Shown here: piece after piece, positions 1 to 10,690 of the stretch
How positions within the stretch are numbered: the first letter of the stretch is position 1
Layout of the letters: the number at the start of each line of letters is the position of its first letter
Source: Cercospora beticola
Lineage: Eukaryota > Ascomycota > Dothideomycetes > Mycosphaerellales > Mycosphaerellaceae
Direction: 5' to 3'
NCBI RefSeq assembly: GCF_033473495.1
Contig: NC_088937.1
Location: 2,976,001 to 3,040,000 of the forward strand
Length of the DNA: 64,000 nucleotides
Position numbers and translations under genes: made by a program
The notes under the pieces: model-generated
Seen by the model: only the letters and a program-made list of their open reading frames with translations
Told to the model about the DNA's origin: nothing
The model's database searches: none

Positions 1-59
1 CATGGTGCAGCGTCGTTACTTGAAGTATTTGCTCGCATTGCGCAGCTCAAGGCTGTTAG

Positions 60-842
60 TCAAATGGCGGCAATCCTGGATACGTGCTCAAGACGTGCTT
101 TCAGTGCGGCCAGCTCGCGTTGTTGTGTCGACACCATGTCAATAAGCTTGTCAACCACATTGTCCGCATACATGTACGTGTCCCAATGTGTCAAGTCGTC
201 TTCGATCTGCAACCCCTTTCCCAGAACCACGCGCTGCCAAAAGTTCGACCAGAATCCAGGCTTGCGTGACGAGTCCGAGATACTACACTTCTTCACAGCA
301 TCCGGTGCCTTCAACCATGGAACAGCATGCATAATCTCAGTGGCAGCAACCTCTTCTCGACTGCCGTCATCATATTTCCGATAGAGCAACTGGTCCTCCG
401 ACGACCACATAATACCCTGCTTCCCTAAGAGTTCCGTCGAAAGCAGATTTTCAGACGTCTGTGGCATGTAGGAGACTCCAGGGACCAGTATCTCCTGAAC
501 AGTGCCATCGCGCTGCACAAATGGAACCGTGGCGTCACCAACACCTAGGATAAAAGCGCTCCCAGTTACTCCAGCGCAGGCTCGAGGCATACGATATGCC
601 CTGTAGTTACTCGAGATGGCGCTAGCCCATGTGGCATGGCTTGCAGCTCCAGAATCGAGGAGATACCGCCTTTGACCGACCCGGCCCCAGTTCTGGAAGC
701 GGTGGGCGAAGTTGACGAAAATATACAGAGCGATCCACATAAAGATCAGATCTTCGACGAAGGTTTGTAGGAGGGATCGTAAGGTCGGGTCCATCTTGAG
801 GGCTGTGTCAATGTGCAACACGGAGCTGATTCGCAGTGTCAT
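60..842 (-). CDS. Membrane-anchored Copia-type retropepsin-like protein
   Basis: Intact 260-residue ORF. Residues 63-66 are DSGA within YLLDSGAASH, the active-site motif of Ty1/copia aspartic proteases. It is followed by the usual copia pattern of a glycine-rich G-V-G turn, a VSYMPQTSENLLS segment (copia proteins have YVP-x-L-x-x-NLLS) and a trailing strand-rich part. No integrase, reverse transcriptase or gag region follows. A hydrophobic helix (about residues 27-47) precedes the protease and a coiled-coil-like stretch (about 232-252) ends the protein. An internal ATG at 792-794 has a better start context (A at -3, G at +4) and gives 244 residues starting just before the helix. A TATATAA box lies upstream on the same strand. 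The gene could be a domesticated transposon protease or a solo remnant. The open frame and extra domains favour use by the host; that is inference. Confidence 0.7.
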   Translation of the reverse strand: MTLRISSVLHIDTALKMDPTLRSLLQTFVEDLIFMWIALYIFVNFAHRFQNWGRVGQRRYLLDSGAASHATWASAISSNYRAYRMPRACAGVTGSAFILGVGDATVPFVQRDGTVQEILVPGVSYMPQTSENLLSTELLGKQGIMWSSEDQLLYRKYDDGSREEVAATEIMHAVPWLKAPDAVKKCSISDSSRKPGFWSNFWQRVVLGKGLQIEDDLTHWDTYMYADNVVDKLIDMVSTQQRELAALKARLEHVSRIAAI

Positions 843-994
843 GTATCGATGCCGATGCTATGTATTGCGCTTGCGATTGTGGTAGTTGCTGAAGCTGTGT
901 TGGACTTGTGATCTTCGATGGTTGCTGAAACTGCTTTACTGAGGTTGAACGAGTAGCAGATTGCAAATTCGAAAAGGGAGAAGGAGCAAGTGAG

Positions 995-1001
995 TTATAT
1001 A
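995..1001 (-). promoter_or_regulatory. TATA box of the retropepsin-like gene
   Basis: TATATAA on the minus strand, about 150 bases upstream of the first ATG (842) and 200 upstream of the better-context ATG (794). Pyrimidine-rich sequence follows it, as is usual around fungal transcription starts. Assigned by position and consensus only. Confidence 0.4.
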
Positions 1002-2026
1002 GCGGCAATACCGTTGAGAAGATTGCAGACTCTTCAGTGTCCTCAAAATGTCTACGAAGGTAAGCGTACGGTCACCTGAATTGATCGGCCAAGCAGAGAA
1101 GGTCATTCTGGTGCGACCCTTGCGGCCTCAAGACTGGAATTGCATGTGGTCAATCGGAAATGTCAACCCTTATGCTAGGAGTCTCACTAGCTCCAGTCTG
1201 TGAAATTCCAGGCATGTCTTTGTGTCGTCTAGTCTTCTTGCCCACTCGGCGATGGCATGGCTTGCATGTGTGCCTTGTGCACGAGCTTGTCGGCATGGAG
1301 GGCTTCGCATTGCTATCAACGGCACGAGCTCTCTGCATGAATGCTGAGGTCAAAGGCGATGAGGTAGAAGAGGGCGTGTGTATCAATGTCGTAGATGTGT
1401 CGAGCATGCACGTCGGCTCAAATGGAAAGACGTGCTAGACACGACTTTGAGTCTCGTCAAAAAAGCATCACGGAAGACTCGGGCAATAACAGGCTGCGAG
1501 CCCGATTGTCAGTTGATGCAAGTCAGCATTGATCCTTGCAAGGAGTTGTGTTTTCCATAACCTGCGTTGGGAACAAAGTTGCTGAACCCTGAACGGATCG
1601 GAGCTGGAGCTTATTTTTGCAGCCAGGCTTCTTGCGACGCGTAACCAAGATCACGCAAGACCTGGTCTGCCGTGTTCATGACAGCGAACTTGCTTGTTTC
1701 AACACCCTGTTCACAGCTCGTGAAGTGATCGCAGAAGACTTGTGACTCCAGAAAGTATCTGTGCACGTGCGTGTCAGCATAAGACTGTGCCGTTCACCCC
1801 TCACCTTGTGAAGTCTTCACTCCGCGATGTGCCAATCCGCTGAAGCGCAAAGAAACCTTCGGCCAGTGGCTTGCAGGTACATGTACTTCTGGCACCTACA
1901 AGGCAGCAGCACCTCGCACAAGCTCCTGTTCGTCTGAAACTTACACACATCCACCCACGGCTACTGTGTTGCCTAGTCATTGAGCTTCGCACAAAGACAT
2001 CGCAACCGAGACAACGACCAGCCAGA
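1002..2026. other. Intergenic region, no supported gene
   Basis: Between the retropepsin-like gene (minus) and the small membrane-protein gene (plus). Overlapping open frames on both strands at 1150-1438 have no recognisable motif and look like chance ORFs. Confidence 0.5.
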
Positions 2027-2344
2027 ATGGCGAAAGATGGGGAGAGTGGGCCTTCCATGCCGCCATCGGCAATCATCTTGCTATGTTTGCTGGGCGCCGG
2101 GGCTCTTCTGCTATGTTGCTGGGCGTTGTTTCGCCACTTCTTCCACGAGCCTGAGGAGAGGTCAATGGAAATCAGCCAAATCAATCCAGAGGACGGGCTG
2201 ACACAAGCGCAATACATGCGCGTTGTCCGATTGAGGAACCAGGAATTTCTGCAGGCCAAATATGGTTACCAGAATCGCTACCCGTCGTCGCAGTACATGT
2301 CGAAGACCATGATGACAAATACGTCCTCTGTTATGTCTGTCTGA
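2027..2344 (+). CDS. Small single-pass membrane protein
   Basis: A 105-residue protein. Residues about 14-36 form one strongly hydrophobic helix (SAIILLCLLGAGALLLCCWA), followed by a short acidic juxtamembrane stretch and a polar tail containing YMRVVRLRNQEFL and a Ser/Met-rich end. The frame is open upstream to 1871, but that part has no hydrophobic or conserved pattern, and the ATG at 2027 (context AGAATGG) is the natural start. It resembles small conserved hypothetical membrane proteins of Dothideomycetes that have the same helix followed by a Y-M-R-x-V-R-x-R-N motif. Function is unknown. Confidence 0.6.
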   Translation: MAKDGESGPSMPPSAIILLCLLGAGALLLCCWALFRHFFHEPEERSMEISQINPEDGLTQAQYMRVVRLRNQEFLQAKYGYQNRYPSSQYMSKTMMTNTSSVMSV

Positions 2345-3711
2345 TGGAACGGAGCTCGGTGCAGAATGGGATCAAGGTGGCAGTCATGCGACATCATGCA
2401 GCACAGGAGAAGCGCAATCAGCGAGGAACAGACGGACAGGCTGGACTGCAACCAGACTTGTGAGTCGGAGCAGATACCAAGATTAGTGTGTCCCGAAGCA
2501 CCAATATGGAATTGCTCGGTCGATTCGCGCGGAGTATGAGATATCGGACGTGGAATTTGGGCGGACAGCGATACGCGAAGACCAAATCGCTCGAGTATGG
2601 GCGCGTGTGCAACGGCGCCTCGAAGGACGATCAGAGTCGAAGAAGGACCTGGACGAGATCGGAGATTGCGGTCGCGAGTTGGGAGTGAGAGAGAAGTTGT
2701 GAAGAAGTACGGCGGAGGCTTGATTGCGCTCCGGAAGAAGGCGGTACCTCCTAGTGGAGTGGAAAGGCAGGTGAAGTGCAGAAGTGCCGGAGGGAATAAT
2801 GTCTGGTCGACGCGAAAGTCAGCGATCACGCGATGGGACAAAAGTCGTGTCTAGCACGTCTTCGTATTTGAAGCAACATCACCTCCTCCTCAATACACCT
2901 TCGACGTCTGACATACATCTCGTCTGTTTCTTCCTTATTATCATCGACTTTGGCTACATCCAGTGGCTCTGTGTCCCGAACGCAATTCGAAGGTCGTCGT
3001 TCTCTTGCCAGATGTGATGGGCGACCACCCACCCGGTCTCCAACGATGACGACGCCAACCAAAAGCCCCGTCGAACATGTCGCCCAGCGGCAACATCTTC
3101 CGAATGCCATTGCGCGTTCTTGCTGTCCGTGAGAAGCTTCAGCGAGCTTTGTGCGTCGCGTGCTTGCAGAATCCGCTGCTCATGGTCGACACGAACATCT
3201 GCGCAGCGAACAATCTCCCGTAGATCTGCCCCGGTGGACGATCATTGAAGTCAGGTCGTCCGATCACAATCGCATATCCCTGACATTGCCGCCAAGATCG
3301 ACGACAGTGCCGTTGAATGACCAGCTTGCAGCGATTTCAGGCGGACTCATTGTCACGGACACCGGTCCTGCTGAGTGCTCCCGACGAGAGGAGAACGCCT
3401 CTTGCCTTTCGTACACTGATTTCCACGGGTTAGCACAACTTTGCGTGTGCACGATATGCGCATATCAATCCTGACATGCCGCGCTGGAAACTGGTGCCGG
3501 ACACGCTCCTATCTGCACATTTCCACCCAGATGACGCGGCGCTGTTGTTCCACGCAGTTCCCACTGCGAAATTGAGCACTGTCAAACGCGGACGCCGCGC
3601 GCCTGTTGGCATTGTGGACAATGCATTCTGCTTCTTATACCCCACTGGACGACTTTGCCATGCACATACGCTCCCTTGCCACTTCCTGCAGAGTGCGCTT
3701 CTTCCACACAC
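2345..3711. other. Intergenic region with one possible unassigned coding exon
   Basis: The frame at 2487-2702 (plus) is open for 71 codons after a TTAG acceptor-like sequence. It has protein-like composition (EFGRTAIRED, ARVWARVQRR), but I found no start or donor that connects to it. Open frames at 3151-3474 and 3430-3711 are not convincing. Confidence 0.35.
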
Positions 3712-5670
3712 ATGTCTTATCCATTTTTCTTGACATTTCTTACCACAATCCTTACGCCATGCTTAGCTGACCAAGTGGCCTTCCATGCCGACTCGCAGTA
3801 CAACGATGGTAAATATGGCAGCTATGTTACACAGATCTTCAAATCGCATCCGCAGGTTACGGCAGTGCCGATTGTCAATTTCATGAAACCTTTCACTTCC
3901 TGCGATGATGGATCTTACCTCTTTCTTGCCCCTCGAGGAGATGCCGCGGATGCGACGCCGATGATATTGGACGTCACCGGAAGTCCCATTTGGGCGTCAA
4001 CGCAGAAGTACGGCGAAGTATACAACCTACAAGTGCAGAAATACAAGAACGAAGCATTTCTTACATTCTGGGGCGGCAATGATGCAGTGGGTGGCCATGG
4101 CATCGGGACATACTTCATGCTCGATCAGCAATATCAGGAACGATACCGAATTGAAGCCGCCAATGGCTTGGGCGCCGATTTACATGTCTTCACCATTACG
4201 GAAAGTGGCACTGCTCTCATATCGATCTACGACACAAAATATACCAACCTCGACAGCAAAGTCGGATATGAGAGGCAAGGCTGGATTTGGGATTCCATAT
4301 TCCAAGTAATTGACCTCGAAACGGGAGAAGCTGTGTTCGAATGGCGTGCCAATGACCACATTGAAGTGGCACAGTCCTATGCTGCTGTCAATGAAGCTGC
4401 AGAGACAGACCCTTGGGACGCTTACCATCTCAACTCAGTAGAGAAGGACAAGGAAGGAAATTACCTCATCTCTTGCCGGTATCTGCGTGCGCTTATCTAC
4501 ATCGATGGCAGAACAGGAGATGTCCTCTGGCAACTCGGTGGCCATAAAAACTCTTTCACAGATCTATCCGGCGGCAAAGCCACGACATTTCTCGGGCAGC
4601 ACGACGCACATTTCCTCGAAAAGGACGGGAAAACGTTCGTCACATTCTTCGACAACAACGCAGACTGGGACCATAGCATGGACGACCAATCCAAAGGAAC
4701 CAGAATTGAACTCGACTTCGAAGCAAGGACCGCGAAACTCGATGTCGCAATGTACGATCCCACAACCAAGATTCTAAGTTCTTCCCAGGGCTCTTACCAA
4801 ACCCTTCCAAACGGCCACGTAGTTCTCGGGTACGGCTTCAACGGCGCTATGGCCGAGTTTTCCGAAGATGGCAAACTCCTCTGCGATGCCTACTTCCAGC
4901 CTTCTTCGACTTTCGGCACAGGAGCAGTGCAAAGTTATCGAAATCTGCGATTCAATTGGACTGCTTATCCCATCACGAAGCCTTCACTCGTCTTCGACGA
5001 GCAAACGCTCTACATGAGCTGGAATGGCGCAACGGAGGTCGCCTCGTGGTTACTCGTGGACTTTGATGACGACGAAACCAACAACGCTGCCACTGATGAC
5101 AATGACGATGAAAATGTCAGACCGAGCAGAAGGAGTCCCTCGTCCACAACTCTAATTCCGAAATCAGGTTTCGAAACAGAGTACAAGGTCGACATCAATA
5201 CGAGTCTCAAACGCTTTTTGCGCGTCATAGCATTGGATTCCACAGGCCTACCGCTTGGGACATCCGAAGCAGTAGATATCGGCGACTTAGCAGCTGTGGA
5301 AGCCGAAGCAGATTCGATGGAAGAGGAGAAACAACGAATTGCTAATGAAACCATCGATCAAAGGATCTTGATTGGATTCGGTGGATTGGCAGGGTTGAGC
5401 GTCGTGCTTGTCTTGTTGTGGAGCTTTACACGTCGGCGTAAGGCGGGGTATAGAGTCGTGGGCCATAGACATCAAGGATCGGAAGAGAAAGAGAATGATA
5501 GACGTGGAGCGTTTATTCATGCTTGGCAGCATTTGCGGGCGAAGTTGCCTGGTAGAAGGGATAGCGGGGATGATTGGGGAGATTTGGCTGCTGCAGAGGG
5601 ACTGTTGACTGAGGAGGAGAGTCGAATGATCGCTTTACAGATACCTGGAACTGGTGGTGGGTATAGATGA
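3712..5670 (+). CDS. Arylsulfotransferase-family (ASST) membrane protein
   Basis: A 652-residue protein of the fungal Arylsulfotran_2 family. The start at 3712 gives a signal peptide (MSYPFFLTFLTTILTPCLA); the frame is open upstream to 3655 but would bury it. The body has the beta-propeller-like pattern of this family, including a HADSQYNDGKYG opening, GQHDAHFLE, and a DNNADWDHS segment. Near the C-terminus (about residues 573-590) a hydrophobic helix is followed by RRRK and an acidic cytoplasmic tail, so the protein is predicted type I, with the propeller in the lumen or outside the cell. The family is named after bacterial aryl sulfotransferases; the substrate in fungi is not established. 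No introns. Confidence 0.8.
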   Translation: MSYPFFLTFLTTILTPCLADQVAFHADSQYNDGKYGSYVTQIFKSHPQVTAVPIVNFMKPFTSCDDGSYLFLAPRGDAADATPMILDVTGSPIWASTQKYGEVYNLQVQKYKNEAFLTFWGGNDAVGGHGIGTYFMLDQQYQERYRIEAANGLGADLHVFTITESGTALISIYDTKYTNLDSKVGYERQGWIWDSIFQVIDLETGEAVFEWRANDHIEVAQSYAAVNEAAETDPWDAYHLNSVEKDKEGNYLISCRYLRALIYIDGRTGDVLWQLGGHKNSFTDLSGGKATTFLGQHDAHFLEKDGKTFVTFFDNNADWDHSMDDQSKGTRIELDFEARTAKLDVAMYDPTTKILSSSQGSYQTLPNGHVVLGYGFNGAMAEFSEDGKLLCDAYFQPSSTFGTGAVQSYRNLRFNWTAYPITKPSLVFDEQTLYMSWNGATEVASWLLVDFDDDETNNAATDDNDDENVRPSRRSPSSTTLIPKSGFETEYKVDINTSLKRFLRVIALDSTGLPLGTSEAVDIGDLAAVEAEADSMEEEKQRIANETIDQRILIGFGGLAGLSVVLVLLWSFTRRRKAGYRVVGHRHQGSEEKENDRRGAFIHAWQHLRAKLPGRRDSGDDWGDLAAAEGLLTEEESRMIALQIPGTGGGYR

Positions 5671-6274
5671 GGGCTTTCATATATTCGAATGGGAGAAGAT
5701 TCATGTCCAGTTGTAATTCTTGCCCATAAGTGTTTGTGAGAAGAAGCCTGATGTTCGAGCCAGGTGGCCCAACATCAAGTACTTACTCCAAGACCACTGG
5801 GATAGAAATGGGATCTGACCAATCACAGCAAAGTGGCGCTAGTGGATGTATGTTTCCAAACGTTTCCCAAACGTTTCCGAAACGTTTCGCACATTCTACA
5901 ACTGACTGCTAGAGAAATATATCGAGATCGACCAATACTGGGGTCGACTGTCAAAATCTTACATTCAAGCTCGCAACTGACAAGCTATAGTGGGATAGTT
6001 GTTTCGAACAGCCTGTATTGACTGTGAGAGCGCGTCTTTCATGTAGCAAATGGGACAATCGTCTTTGTATGGCCTTGTAGTATGGCGCTGCGACTTATTC
6101 TGGGCGATAGCTAGTCAATGAACTCAACTTCTCAGAATCAATCACCGCAAATCCTTCACTGGTACATTGAGCTAATACTACATTTTCTACAATTCACGCC
6201 GAAGGCGGGAAATTGTTACTTTCTAAATTTCGATCTTGGGTATCAAATCATGTTCTCCTTCCTTCAACACCCCC
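5671..6274. other. Intergenic region between convergent genes
   Basis: No supported gene. It holds three phased AAACGTTT palindromes, listed separately. Confidence 0.6.
5858..5887. repeat. Three AAACGTTT palindromes at exact 11-bp spacing
   Basis: Self-complementary octamers AAACGTTT start at 5858, 5869 and 5880, separated by CCC and CCG. This is either a short 11-bp minisatellite or a helically phased protein-binding site. Confidence 0.7.
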
Positions 6275-8851
6275 TCACAATTGACTCGTGATCTGCGCTT
6301 GCACCCACTTCTCCAGACCACCCTTCGCAATGATATCCTGCACATTCGGTGGCAACTCTCCGACCTTCTGAGTCCAGGTCTGACCTCCCTCACCTTCCTG
6401 AATCACGACCTGACTCCTTCTCACATCCCACGTGAATGTCCAGCCTGTGCGAACTGTAAGCTCCTTCTCCGCTGGCTTGGAAGTAGGAGCTGGAGGCGGA
6501 GAGTCTAGCGACTCTGCATTCTTGCTCGGCTCAGTGATTGCAGCCTTTCCTGCTTGGCCGGTCGAGGACGCGCCATGTCCGAAGGAAGCTCGGAGACGCT
6601 CGATGAGCTTGGGGACTTCGACGCCCATGAGAGCATTGTTGATTGAGTTTCGCTGGAAGATGTTGCCGAAGCTGCCTGCAACTGTGAGAGGAATGCCTTT
6701 AGCGAGTATGGCAGTTGCAGCTTGTTCTCTTGACGATCCGCAGCCAAAGTTGAAGCCTGTTACGAGAATGTCGCCAGCTTTGGCGATCTTGGCGAAGTTC
6801 TTGTCGTAGTTCTCCATGACGACTGTCGCCATCTTTGCAGGGTCGGCACTGAAAGCATCGTCGTATGTGTATTTGCCGGGGTAGATACCGTCTGTGTTGA
6901 TGTTGTCGCCATCGCACCAGATGATCTCGCCAGACACCTTCTCAGGGAAGCCAGGCAAGATCTCAGTCAATCCAGATGACGAGTCCTCAGGCGCAGCTGC
7001 TGTGTCCGCTGCTTGGGCGCCAGAAAACCTTTGCTCAGCTTCTTGAACCGCTTGTTCAGCCTCTCGAACCAGCTTATCGAGCGCGTCTTCGATGCTGATC
7101 ATGCGTTCTTCCTCCGCAACGCCGTCGCCTTCGCCGCGGCGTACGCCTGACCAGCCCTCAGGCTTTTGGTACCAACCAGGACCTGACAGCTTTCCGCTCA
7201 AAGCACTAGCAGCTACCACTTCAGGGCTTCCCAGATAGGCCTTCGCATCGGTGCTGCCCATGCGACCCTTGAAGTTGCGGTTGCTGGCCGAGATGCCGAC
7301 CTCACCAGGTTCAAGCAAACCAGTTCCAAGACCGATGCAAGGTCCACAGCCAGATGGGAGAGGTTCTGCGCCAGCATCAAGCAAGACCTGCCAGTCGCCT
7401 TGCTCTTCAGCTGCCTTCTGCTCTGGAAGTGATGCTGCTGCGATGTAGAATTTGACCCCATCTGCGATTTTAGGCACCTTTCCGTCTGGACCAGTCGCTG
7501 CGCGGAAGACCTTTGCAGCAGCTTCGATATCGGATCGTCGAGAGTTCGTGCAGGACACGAGGTAAGCCTTGTTTACGGGAATGTTCTGAGCCTCGAGCTC
7601 ATTGAGCGGCGTAGCAACTTTCACAGAATTTGGTCCAGCAACATAAGGGCACAAAGTCGACAAGTCCAGGAAGAGCTCCTTTGCATATGTGGCTCCTGCG
7701 TCAGCGGCCAGAGGGTTCGCGAATAGTTCGTCCAGTCTTTCGTGATTGAAACGATCCGTCGTCAGACTTGACGTTGCCGATGGGTCTCTGTACATGCTCG
7801 CTTCCGTTGCCTTGTATCTCAGCCAGCCCTTCAGCACGTCGTCGATCGGAAAGAGTCCTGAAAGAGCACCCCATTCTGTGGTCATGTTGGCAATGGCAAG
7901 TCGGTCATCGACAGGCAGGCTGCGCATCGTGTTGGTGGATCCTGTGAACTCAATAGCATGATTCAAGACTTCATCGTTGTTGAAAAGTCCAGCCAGTGCC
8001 ACGATCACGTCCTTCCCGGTGACACCTTCTGGTAGAATACCAGTCAAAGTCACCTTAGCGATCGGAGGAATCTGCCACCATGTCCTGCCAGTGGCCCAAA
8101 TACTTGCAGCGTCTGTTCTCACGACTGGCGTGCCGAGGCATCCCACGCCTCCGTACATGTTGGAATGACTGTCACTAGCGACAGCCATTGTGCCCGGCCA
8201 GGCGTATCCCTCCTCGACCATAATCTGGTGTCCAATGCCGCGTCCAGCGGGATAGAAGTCTACACCCTGCTTCTTTGCGAACGATTCGATCTTCTCGTAC
8301 TTTTCGAGGTTCTTCGCGCTCTTGTTCTGCACATCGTGGTCCAATGTCATCACCACCTGCTTGTTGTCGTGGATCTTGGTGGCCCCAATGCTCATGAACT
8401 TGGTCGCCACAGGCCATGAATTGTCATGGGTCATGCAGTGGTGCGGTGAAAGGGTGACATAGTCGCCAGCCTTCACAAACTTGCCGTCGGGCAAGCCTTG
8501 CGAGTATCTCTGGACAATCTTCTCAGTCAATGTTTGTGGCGTGGTTGGAGTCGTAGCGGGCTTGCTCAGGATATCGGCAGGCGTGTTTTCCAGCTGCGAT
8601 GGAAAGGCCTCGACGGCGGCGGCGAGACGGGCTGATCGCGTGGTAGAGATGCATCGCGGGCGGTGGTGGAGATATGAGGTGGTAGCGAGGGTCGGCTGTC
8701 GTAGTCTGGCAGCAGGACGAGGCAGTGCGAGGCTCTGTTATTGCTGTCAGTGAGGGTTGTTCTCTCACTGTTCTCATTGTTGCTCTGCTTCACTCACGCT
8801 CCTGGTCAGCCTCTGCACGCTCCTCGCCGCTCCAGCTCTGAGTGCCGCCAT
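6275..8851 (-). CDS. lys4: Homoaconitase, mitochondrial (lysine biosynthesis)
   Basis: Catalyses homocitrate to homoisocitrate conversion in the alpha-aminoadipate lysine pathway. From the [10 protein letters not shown] segment at 8530 the protein runs 751 codons without an intron and closely matches fungal LysF/Lys4. It includes the 4Fe-4S ligands SCTNSR (Cys 327 counted from that point) and GCGPC (Cys 395 and 398), and the C-terminal swivel domain with [13 protein letters not shown]. The same frame continues upstream as an Arg/Ala-rich presequence to about 8745. A likely intron has donor GTGAGT at 8795, branch CACTGAC and acceptor AACAG. The probable start ATG at 8849-8851 ([12 protein letters not shown]) does not join in frame through that donor, so the first exon joint is unresolved; a donor at GTGCAG is an alternative. 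It is divergent from the serine gene at 9153. Confidence 0.9.
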
Positions 8852-9152
8852 TGCGGCTCGATACACTTCGATCAGAGACGTCCGACTATCATTGAACACT
8901 GCACCACTCTCTCTCGATCGATCGTCAACTCGCTGTGTCTCGAAGATGTAATGTCAGCCAATGGCACGCGTGGTAATTCTCGACGAAACAAATTCCCGGA
9001 GAGCTGCGATGTCGGCTTGCTCGCTTCCAACCTCTTGGCCTCGCATCATCCCGCCAACGACTTCATGTCTGACTCAGGAACGCATTGGAGCAATCAACAA
9101 CAACTTTTTCGCGACCACTTGATCTGTTTCTGAATTCCACATCGATCCCAAG
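8852..9152. promoter_or_regulatory. Shared divergent promoter of homoaconitase and phosphoserine aminotransferase
   Basis: About 300 bases separate the probable start codons of the two divergent amino-acid biosynthesis genes. It contains a perfect general-control element at 9070-9076. Confidence 0.6.
9070..9076 (+). promoter_or_regulatory. Gcn4/CpcA-type site TGACTCA
   Basis: Exact TGACTCA, the core recognised by Gcn4/CpcA/Cpc1 bZIP activators of amino-acid biosynthesis. It is 77 bases upstream of the serine gene start and about 220 upstream of the homoaconitase start. By chance one such 7-mer is expected in this interval only a few percent of the time. Confidence 0.5.
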
Positions 9153-10409
9153 ATGCCTTCTCGACAAGATGTTCACTACTTTGGAGCTGGTCCTGCACCA
9201 CTTCCAACACCTGTTCTGGAAGAGGCATCTAAAGCTCTACTCAACTACAAAGACACCGGAATTGGCATCACAGAAATTTCCCATCGCAGTGCAGATGCGA
9301 ACGAAGTTCTTGCAAATGCCCAGAGTGCCCTTCGTCAGCTGCTAGATATTCCGGAATCAGATGGTCCCGATGGCTATCAAATCCTCTTCCTGCAAGGAGG
9401 TGGCAGTGGAGAGTTCTCCGCAGTCATCTTCAATCTTGTCTCCGTCTGGGTCGCAAAGCAATTGAAAGATCTGGGAGGTGATGAGGAGAAGCTGAAGCAA
9501 GTCGTACAAGAGCAATTGAAGCTAGACTATTTCGTCACTGGCTCCTGGTCTCTCAAAGCATCGCAAGAAGCAGCTCGCCTCTTGGGCGCCGAGCACGTCA
9601 ATATTGTCACCGATGCGCGCAAACACCGCGATGGAAAATTTGGCGTGATTCCAGAGTCCTCCGCCTGGACAGCTAGCAACGGCGAACCAGCATTGACCTA
9701 CTACTGTGACAACGAAACCGTCGACGGTGTAGAATTTCAATCCACACCCACAGGCAAGAACCTCGTCGCAGACTTGAGCAGCAACTTCCTCTCCCGTCCC
9801 GTCGACGTCCGAAAACACGCTGTCATCTTCGGCGGAGCACAAAAGAACATTGGAACCACAGGCGTTACCATCGCCATTGTCTCCAACGCCTTCTTGCCCC
9901 CACACGCCGAATATGCCAAGCCAGAAGTACTGCGCAAACTTGGTCTTCCTATCGGTCCAATCGTCTTCGATTACCCTGCCATCGCGAAGAACAACAGCTT
10001 ATATAACACTCTCCCCATCTTCGATGTCTACATCGCCGGCCAAGTCATGCAACGCCTCCTCACCATCCACAAAACCCAAGACGGACAAGCGCGTATCGCA
10101 GGCCAGGCAGCTGAAAGCAACCAAAAAGCTTCTCTCCTCTATGGAGCGCTGGATAGCCATCCTTCAGTCTACCAAGTCGTTCCAGACAAGAGCGTCCGCA
10201 GCAGGATGAACATTTGCTTCCGCGTCAAAGGCGGGGACGCCGATGCCGAGAAGGCTTTCCTCAAAGGTGCAGAAGATCTCGGACTCAAGGGATTGAAAGG
10301 TCATCGCAGTGTGGGCGGTATGAGAATTAGCAATTACAATGCTGTTCCTGTTGAGGCGGCGGAGAAGTTGGAGAAGTATCTGCAAGAGTTTGCGAAGGGG
10401 AATCAGTAG
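9153..10409 (+). CDS. ser1: Phosphoserine aminotransferase
   Basis: Converts 3-phosphohydroxypyruvate to phosphoserine using glutamate and PLP, the second step of serine synthesis. The 418-residue intronless ORF has the family opening (VHYFGAGPAPLP), the GITEISHRSADAN segment, FLQGGGSGEFSA for phosphate binding, and the PLP lysine in FGGAQKNIG (Lys 231). The C-terminus has the substrate-binding SVGGMRISNYNAV. Length matches the fungal family. It shares a promoter with homoaconitase. Confidence 0.95.
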   Translation: MPSRQDVHYFGAGPAPLPTPVLEEASKALLNYKDTGIGITEISHRSADANEVLANAQSALRQLLDIPESDGPDGYQILFLQGGGSGEFSAVIFNLVSVWVAKQLKDLGGDEEKLKQVVQEQLKLDYFVTGSWSLKASQEAARLLGAEHVNIVTDARKHRDGKFGVIPESSAWTASNGEPALTYYCDNETVDGVEFQSTPTGKNLVADLSSNFLSRPVDVRKHAVIFGGAQKNIGTTGVTIAIVSNAFLPPHAEYAKPEVLRKLGLPIGPIVFDYPAIAKNNSLYNTLPIFDVYIAGQVMQRLLTIHKTQDGQARIAGQAAESNQKASLLYGALDSHPSVYQVVPDKSVRSRMNICFRVKGGDADAEKAFLKGAEDLGLKGLKGHRSVGGMRISNYNAVPVEAAEKLEKYLQEFAKGNQ

Positions 10410-10690
10410 AGGAGAAAGCAATGTGTGTGACTGGGCATTAGCGTGGAGTTTGGCTGGGTGATATATAAAAAGAGATGGGACGATTCAACACAAGACATGT
10501 TGAGAGAATGACATGAAAACGACAGTGGTTAACCACGAGTAGAAATACAATATAGAGTTTCCTGAATTTGATGCATCATGAATTTCTAATTCTATACTTC
10601 AGTAGGGTCCGCCGCCTTTGCGGCAGCTCATACTCGCTCATTGATGCTATAAATCATCACACCTTCATCCACTTCATTCCTTGAAAACAT

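Noticed and set aside
2344..2463. 39-codon ORF whose ATG overlaps the stop of the small membrane-protein gene (TGATG).
   Set aside because: Translational coupling is not expected in a fungus, and the only donor-acceptor pair to the next open frame gives a 27-nt intron, too short.
2278..2841. 187-codon minus-strand ORF.
   Set aside because: Antisense to the small membrane-protein end and to a better-looking plus-strand open frame; no protein pattern.
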